DNA from: Cheilinus undulatus
Taxonomy: Eukaryota > Chordata > Actinopteri > Labriformes > Labridae
Assembly (NCBI RefSeq): GCF_018320785.1
Contig: NC_054868.1
Coordinates: 49,428,874-49,492,873, forward strand
Length of the DNA: 64,000 bases
Reading direction: 5' to 3'
Made by a program: the position numbers and the translations under genes. This document shows, one piece after another, positions 57,901 to 64,000 of this stretch (positions within the stretch are counted from its first letter, which is position 1; each line of letters begins with the position of its first letter). Below the pieces are notes generated by a model. That model searched no databases, had not been told where the DNA came from, and worked only from the letters and a program-made list of their open reading frames with translations.

Positions 57901-60900
57901 GTTATAGTAACTGATATCAAAAGAGTACTTTGTAAATATTGATACACTTTGGTATTGATACTTCCACCACTGTTAGACAGTTTTCATCCAACTGTCCAGC
58001 AAGCTGGTGCTAAACAGGCAGTTTGTAACAGCTTGACCCAAGATAGAGGATGACTCAGAAATCCCCTCCTTTCTTAAGCTGTGTGAAAATATTTTGTACA
58101 TAGACAATATCGAGCCAGGATTCCCACCCATTTGAGACCATGTTTTGCTTTGTCTTTATCTGTGTAGAACTGTAATGTTGTGGTTTATGGATATAAAAAC
58201 AACCTCCCCTTGGTTATATACCCCTGACTTTGGTAGTGTGAGTGGTGTCTGATATAGGCTCTACAGCTAAGTGAGGGAAAAGTCTGCTGTTGCTTGGCTT
58301 TTTGGTTGCATTGATTCTAGTCTTATATTAACTATTTTAAATTGCCAAACTCAAAGTGATCTAAGCAGGACAGCAGCTTTTTTTTATTTCTAAGGCAAAG
58401 ATAGATAGAAACCTTTATTGTCATTGCATAAATACAATGAAATTGCACATGCCCTCCCAGCAATAAACTACAAAGAAAATTCAAACTACACTCTCAGAAA
58501 CATATTCAACAGACCAGATAGACACACTCAATCATCATTAAAAAAAGACACCTCAATCTCTGTTAAAGAAAACATATTTTTTAAATCAATACTTGCCTCA
58601 TATCTGGTATTGCACTTGTGTATCATTAACCACATAAAAATGTTGTCTTCTGTAGTTTTTATTTCAGCTCCTCCTGTGACCTGAAGCCTGTGGACATCTC
58701 AAAACCAGGACCAAGGAAGTGCACCATGATGTTCGAAGATGAAGCAGTTGTGAGTAAAAATCTCAGTAGCTGTAGCCTGGCTTTTAACCCAAAATCAGCA
58801 ACTTGATATCCAAACAGAACCATCCTGATAAAACCCATACAGTGAACTGTATCTTGTTTTATTTAATCTTTTCTCATCTTTCCTTGATATTCTCTCAGTT
58901 TCAGAGCTTCATTGTGGTGCCCATCAATCTTATCTGTAACCCAGGGAGGGGTTTGGTCTCCAGTATTTCCCACAGACCAGCTTGTCACAGTGAGTACCTA
59001 CAAATTGTCAATCCTACTTTAAACTTACCTTCTGAGCTGTTAAGTGTGACCTCAATCAAACTGTGTGTGCGGCACTGCAGTAAAGCTGGATCCTCCACAA
59101 AGACCAAAAATCAACTCCAGCACCGTGTCCTGGTTCCCTCCTGGCAACAAGAGAAAAAGCAGAATCCGTTTGCACAGCTTCCAGCTGCAGTGGAAACACA
59201 AGGATCAGTCATGGGAGGTGTGTATGCATTGCTTCTCTATTTTCATATACACTCGCTGGCCACTTTATTAGGTACACCTTGCTAGTACCAGGTTGGACCC
59301 CTTTTTGCCTTCAGAACTGCCTTAATTCTTCCTGGAAAAGTGTCAACAAGGTTTTGGAAACATAACATCTATTGGATTGAGATGTGGTGACTGTGGAGGC
59401 CATCGGAGTATAGTAGTTGCATCGTCTTTGAAGTCTGAACCTGTCAGTCCACGGCTCACTTGTGGTGCTTCTGGATGTTGTTGATATATGACTTTATCTT
59501 TGCATGGTGGAGCCTTAACTAACATTTGAAGATGCAACAACTTATTGTTATAACTGATTGTTGTGTTCTGAGAGGACTTTGTAGATTCTTTAACAGAATT
59601 ATGCAGGTTTTTAATGCAGAAATCAAAGGTCACAGACATTTAATGATGATTTTCAGCCTGGCCACTTAAATGCAGAGACTTCTCCAGATTCTCTGAATTT
59701 TCTGAGGATGTTTTGGACTGAAGATGGTAAAGTTGTTCTGATTCTGATACCAGCATTGGTAATATGTTCGATACTGCTTAAAATGCAGGTATTGGTATCA
59801 GTGAGTACACAAGTTTATGCACCAATCCGGTACTGTTTGGTTCAACTTTATATTTTACTTAGTTTGGCAATGCTAAATGTTAGCATTAAAAAATGGAAAT
59901 CAATTCTTCTTCGCTGCCAGCAAACACTGCATGCACAAGCTACTGTGTTTAGAGCAGCGTAGAAGAACCAAAGGACCCACTGCAGCAGCAAAGAACGGTG
60001 GCTGCAGGACAGTTTTTCTCTGAATGTGATCGTTAAAATGCCTTCCAGACCACCGCTGTCGAACATGACAAGTGACACAGTTTATCAAAAGTTAAGTAAC
60101 TTTTGATCCATAAATCGCAGCCTCTTACTTGTGTTTCCTCTTGAAGCTAGCCGTTTGGGGTCACAGAGATGCTGTACAACATAAAATTCAAAACATGCAA
60201 ATATCAAGTAGATTACAAAACAAACCCGATTTTTTTAAAGGACTGCTTTCAAAATACCTTTATGCTTTCAAAAAATTAAAGTTTTTCATTTTCAGAAAAT
60301 AAAGGTACTCCTATAAAATGAAACAGTATCGCGATTGTAAACTTAAGAGACCTTTCTGCAGGCATTTTTGTAAAATTTTCAAGCACTACCTCATACAAAA
60401 ATAATTTTTAAGCATTTTATGCAATTATGCAATTGCACAGCCTGACATTGTGATTGTGATTAATTGTGCTGCACTATTCTTTATGATTGCACAGTGAGGA
60501 ATGTTTTTTGTTAACAGTTGGGCTATCTGCCTATGCGGTAGTATCGTGAATGCTGTAGTGTCAAATTCCAATGTCTGCACCTGAAAATATCTATATAAAT
60601 TAAATATCTTGTCTTTGTGGGGGGTTTTTTTCAGTTAAATATGGGTCTAAGGAGTCTAGTTTACACAATGTCCCGACCTTTTTAGAGTTGTAAATCACAT
60701 CATCGTTTAATTGTGGATCACCATTTTTCCTCCTGACCCTGTGGACTTTCAGAGTTGTGTTTGGTTTCAGGAAATTCAGTAAAGAAGAAAAGTCCTGAAT
60801 GTGACCCCCACCTTTTTTTTTATTCCCCAGGGTGCCTTTCAGCAGAAAAGTCAAAATCTGATAAGGAAGTGCAAATGGGACTGTGAAACAAAGCTGCAAG

Positions 60901-63072
60901 CTGATTGGTTGATACGAGACGAGAAGTACGAGTTCCGGGTTCGAGTGATGGGAATTGGAAAAAATCTCCATTCAGTATGGAGCGACTGGAGCGTTCCTGA
61001 ATCACTGGTGTCACCTGTTAGACGAACAAAACCAACTACAGGTAAATGTAGCAGGTATAGAAACATCTTTAAAAGAAAGTTTGTCTTTAATATTTATCAT
61101 TGGAAATGAGCTTATATAACTTCTAACTAACATCGTTTTTACCTCGTATAAGTTTCTAAGATAAAACCCAACTTTCTTTGTTACAGATTAAACATTTTTG
61201 TACCTCTTCACTGATGTACCCTGATCTGTCCTGTGTTTCCAGATCATTCTGCAGTTATCTTTGGCAGTGCTGTATGCGCAGTAGTGATCACTGCTGTCCT
61301 GGCTGTCATATATTTAAATCAAAACAAAACCATCTGGTGAGCACATGTTTAACTTACTTGTAATACAAAAAAAAAAAAAATCTAAAATCATGAGCAAATT
61401 ATTTCCCATTCAGCTTTTCTTGAACTTTCTTTTTTTTCTTTTAGGCTTTGTATTATAGTGAAATTTAAAGAGAAACATTTAAAGAGTTTAAAAACACTTT
61501 AATTATTCTTTCTGTGTTTAGATCAGTGAAGAGAAATGATAAAGTTTGGGCCATCAAAAACTGCAGGTGCTGCAGCAAAATCTAGCACAGCTAAACTGTT
61601 AACAGTTTTCAAAAACATTTAAACAACCATTAACTACTTTAAACTTAATCTGCATTTATGTGAAATGTAACAGAAATTTGTTTGGTTATTCTAGGCTTTT
61701 AAACTCTGTCATATCCATTCTGTGCCAATTAGAGAGACAAGACAAAATGAGGTAGCAGACATACGTGGCTCCAGTGCTAACTTGAGCTAGGCTAGTGCTA
61801 CCATATTGAAGGGCAAATCATGTCGGTGGCTAAAGTTCATGTCTAGTGGAAAACGTGAAAACATTGTCTCTGTTATGAGAAGCTTTCAGTGTGGGTCTTT
61901 GCTCTTGTTTCAATAAAGAAATGTGGCTGAGGAAGGGGATCAAACTGATGCTTATTTACAGCTACATCCGAGCTAATTGCTACCGTGGTGGCAGCCATTG
62001 CTTACACCAGATTACAGAACAAGTCAACCTCAACCATAACAATTGCAAACTCCTGCCGAAACAGCTCAGCAGAAGGGCAAAAACATCTTTTTCATCATGA
62101 AAATAATTTGATAAAGAAATGTGGTCCAGTTCTGGTAAAAACTGACACTATACTAAAGCTACATAATATGAGCTTACAGCTACACTGAAGGCAGCCATTG
62201 CTAAAAAGCTCACAGTACAACTTAACTCTACTGCCTCGTTCTCCTACAATGACTGATTGTTCAGAACCATTTTGGCAATCTTCTTCCCCAGAGTTTCTCA
62301 TTTATGCATCTTTTCACCACATTTTATCAAATTTTGACCCATTTAGCCACTTTTTGACTGCTCTTTACTAGTTTTTCTGGCCATTTATGCCACATTTTTG
62401 TCAGTTTTAACCCATTTTTGATACATTTTGCACCTTTTTTTCCTCTTCATATTTTTTCCTATCCAGTTTTGCCCCTTCCTTGCATTGTAGTAACTAATTT
62501 TTGCCACTTTTTTACTAATTGTGCCCGTTTTAACCCATTTTTTGCCACTATACAACCCCTTTTCACCACTTTTCTTGCCAACTTTTGCCACTTCTCACAC
62601 ATTTAGGCCAATTTCGACCCATGAATGCTATTATTTAATTATTTTTACCTTAAAGTTTTCTTATTTCTGTCTACCGTTTTTTCTGGTACCTTTACGTTCG
62701 TGCACATCATTGCTTAGCTCTGACATTACTATCTAAGTGGTCTAGTCATGCCCTTACTTCCTTCTGTATTTGTAACAATTGTCCTCTCTCTCTTTCACCT
62801 TTTGGCTCTTCTTTTCTTCCACCAGAACCATCTGAGCCCGACCTTCACCCTCCTCAATCTACTGAAGGTTGCCTCCCCTGTGGATCCTGTCGCCCCCCTA
62901 CAGGCCAATGGCAGTACTGCTGGAGAACATTAGAGTTCAAGGCTGCTACGACTCAACCAATTCTGGCCTCTCAAACCCCACTTACACCCACCTGACAGTC
63001 TGGCTGCAGACCAAATCTCTCAGGCGCCCCCTCACAGACCACTACTGCGAGGTGCTGCCTCTGCAAGGATAG
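54998..63072 (+). CDS. il2rb: Class I cytokine receptor, IL-2 receptor beta-like
   Basis: Exons: 54998..55100, 55221..55323, 58668..58749, 58899..58989, 59081..59217, 60831..61041, 61243..61336 and, less surely, 62904..63072. All phases agree, total 329 aa. The first about 22 residues (TILLILPLLLIHACVV core) are a signal peptide. The first fibronectin-type domain has LSCYNNYNNTLTCEW (Cys38, Cys48, Trp50), the class I cysteine signature; SCDLKPV then KCTMMF resembles IL2RB. The second domain ends in WSDWS (222-226), the WSXWS box. A membrane helix spans about 246-267. The protein would bind an IL-2/IL-15-type cytokine at the lymphocyte surface with the common gamma chain. The 55-residue tail lacks a visible Box1 and long tyrosine-rich region, which is odd for IL2RB. 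CSF2RB is less likely because it normally has four ectodomain modules. Confidence 0.75.
55804..55975 (+). repeat. tRNA-Leu-like SINE with 9-bp target duplication
   Basis: A box TGGCCAAGTGG (55816-55826), B box GGTTCAAATCC (55854-55864), and an A-rich end. Flanked on both sides by ACACATTTC (55795-55803 and 55976-55984), an exact duplication. Lies in intron 2 of the receptor gene. Confidence 0.9.
56295..56400 (+). repeat. Dispersed fish repeat (TTTATTTA...GAGATCAAAG family)
   Basis: ATTTATTTATTTTTATTTAA followed by CTAGCCCCATTGAGATCAAA and CAAGGAGGACCTGGCCAAGA is a phrase common in fish genomes. Only this short segment is recognisable. Intron 2 of the receptor. Confidence 0.5.
56640..57814. 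mobile_element. 1.2-kb MITE in receptor intron 2
   Basis: GGGTCCGTTTGAAAAGTCC at the left mirrors GGACTTTTCGAACAGACCC at the right. The repeats continue inward (CTAAGTCCTTTCCTA against TTAGGAACCTTCCTAAG). No transposase motif is seen. The flanking 8-mers do not match. Confidence 0.75.
59249..59740 (-). mobile_element. End fragment of the Tc1-like family
   Basis: ACTCGCTGGCCACTTTATTA with GGTACACC is a familiar terminal sequence of a fish Tc1-like element, followed by GGTTGGACCCCTTTTTGCCT and ATTGAGATGTGGTGACTGTG. The opposite end is missing. The last part resembles the interior of the 50253 element. Lies in receptor intron 5. Confidence 0.65.
61700..62110. repeat. Decayed MITE related to 17085-17665
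   Basis: Shares GAGACAAGACAAAATGA-type sequence, GAAGCTTTCAGTGTGG and AGCTACATCCGAGCTAATTG with the copy at 17.3-17.6 kb. In receptor intron 7. Confidence 0.6.
62300..62625. repeat. Degenerate (CCATTTTTGCCACTTTT)n array
   Basis: Imperfect units such as TTTTAACCCATTTTT and TTTTGCCACTTTT repeat about every 15-25 bases. This matches the interior of the hAT element at 7876-8900, but hAT ends are not seen here. In receptor intron 7. Confidence 0.65.
62904..63072 (+). other. Candidate terminal exon of the receptor
   Basis: TM exon 7 ends in phase 2 (TG), and the acceptor CCCCTACAG at 62895-62903 supplies G, giving Trp and an open frame to TAG at 63070. The tail contains CYDSTNSGLSNPTYTHL and three tyrosines. 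An AATAAA is 28 bases past the stop. Phase and poly(A) support it; no homology to a known tail is clear. Confidence 0.45.
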
Positions 63073-63099
63073 AAATACAGTTCATGCTAAAACGTACTA

Positions 63100-63105
63100 A
63101 ATAAA
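63100..63105 (+). terminator. Candidate poly(A) signal of the receptor gene
   Basis: AATAAA 28 bases after the stop codon of the candidate terminal exon. It would give a very short 3' UTR. Confidence 0.35.
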
Positions 63106-63239
63106 ATCCAATTAAAATTCTGGTTAGAGTTAGGGTTAAGGGAAGGGTTAGGATACCAAAAGTTAAAAGTGAAAAACCTGACTTAAAAAACCTGATTACA
63201 AAATGGTTCATAAAGTAGACTGCGAATAATTTGAACAAA

Positions 63240-64000
63240 TAATTTCTTTCCGAGCATGTAGCAAGTCAGTGCAAGTTTGCAAATTTCATGAAATCTCAAA
63301 CTCCACTCTCATTCCATCACAATACACCCCAATTTGGAATAACCTGGACTTTCTCATCAATAAGAAACCAGTCAGCTTTCTCTCATGGATTCAAAAAGGC
63401 ATCAGTCACTTGGGACACATTTTCACTAACAACACCATTCTGCCATTCCCTGATTTGGTCCAAAAGTTCAGCATTGGAGGAATCAATTTCTTCAATATCT
63501 ACAACTTAAATCAGCTCTTAAATCAAAAATAACATTACATGCATCAATCTAGATTTACCTCCCCCAGCTACAAATTTAATCAAATTTAACTCTACAACAA
63601 AAACACTATCCAAAATATATAAAACCATCACTTATTCAGATGCAACACCATCACTACCATCACAAAAATGGGAACAAGACCTGGTCATCACTCCCAATGC
63701 TGACTTCTGGAACCAAATTTTCAAAGACATCTTCTACATGAGTAACAATAACAACATTTGGCTAATACAATGCAAGATCATCCACAGAGTTCACTTCACA
63801 GGTCACAGGATGTTTAAAGTGGGTTTAGCATAATCTGACACTTGAACACGCTGCTCCCAAAACGCACAAGACACCTACCTTCACGCCCTCTGGCACTGCA
63901 CACCTGTACAACACTTTTGGGCTGAAATCACCACCTCACTCACCAGTTTTTTGGGCTGCCTCATCCCTCTGTCTCCTTCACTGTGCCTACTGGGAGATCT
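63240..64000 (+). mobile_element. L1-like LINE, C-terminal part of ORF2, runs off window
   Basis: The plus strand reads TPIWNNLDFLINKKPVSFLS, KGISHLGHIFTNN, then after frame breaks IHRVHFTGHRMFKVG, ALWHCTPVQHFWAEI and SPSLCLLGD. This order fits the region after the reverse transcriptase core of fish L1-type elements, including a Cys/His-containing end. Stops near 63530 and later mark it as dead. The 5' part is missing and the 3' end lies outside the window. Confidence 0.75.

Noticed and set aside
62824-62932. Receptor exon from the CCACCAG acceptor at 62817-62823
   Set aside because: Joining the TG-ending TM exon to AACC makes TGA, an immediate stop.
54998-63072. csf2rb
   Set aside because: Only two fibronectin-type modules and IL2RB-like SCDLKPV/KCTMMF spacing; CSF2RB has four modules. 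Not fully excluded.
63120-63156. Interstitial telomere repeat
   Set aside because: Only a few imperfect GTTAGGG-like units; too short and irregular.
1-64000. CRISPR array, rRNA, bacterial operon or viral genome
   Set aside because: No regular spacer repeats, no rRNA, and gene structure is spliced vertebrate throughout.

Overview
This is nuclear DNA from a ray-finned (teleost) fish. The sequence is AT-rich and intron-rich, with GT-AG introns. It is full of fish-type DNA-transposon debris (hAT MITEs, Tc1-like remnants, TTAA-flanked MITEs), tRNA-derived SINEs and a piece of an L1-like LINE. There are no prokaryotic operons, rRNA genes or CRISPR arrays. Almost all long uninterrupted ORFs are chance ORFs; the real genes are spliced and were rebuilt here from splice sites and reading phase.

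Layout: (1) 1.7-5.4 kb, minus strand: a two-exon coding sequence for a 311-aa protein with two HIT-like halves, plus a likely noncoding first exon near 5.4 kb. (2) 5.4-28.8 kb: a gene desert of about 23 kb filled with repeats. (3) 28.8-33.5 kb, minus strand: atf4, the stress-response bZIP factor. It has a tiny first coding exon and the classic two-uORF leader: a 3-codon uORF1 and a 65-codon uORF2 that overlaps the main start out of frame. (4) 36.1-41.2 kb, minus strand: rps19bp1 (AROS), four coding exons, 140 aa. (5) 41.9-48.6 kb, plus strand: mpst (3-mercaptopyruvate sulfurtransferase), two exons, 292 aa, head-to-head with rps19bp1. (6) 55.0-63.1 kb, plus strand: a class I cytokine receptor most like IL-2 receptor beta, eight phase-consistent exons, 329 aa, with an unusually short predicted tail. 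(7) 63.2-64.0 kb: an L1-like LINE fragment running off the window.

In human chromosome 22q12-q13, ATF4-RPS19BP1 and MPST-IL2RB/CSF2RB form two nearby groups. Here they are contiguous, which supports the calls by conserved synteny. The genes are not one pathway: atf4 (integrated stress response), rps19bp1 (nucleolus and SIRT1), mpst (cysteine sulfur and H2S) and the receptor (lymphocyte cytokine signalling) share a neighbourhood only. ATF4 is known to regulate amino-acid and sulfur metabolism generally, but nothing here shows that it controls mpst.

The points most worth following up are the atf4 leader (uORF2 has its second codon split by intron 1, so splicing decides what uORF2 encodes), the short-tailed il2rb-like receptor, and the HIT-HIT protein with a degenerate first HIT motif. 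No wholly new system was identified with confidence.
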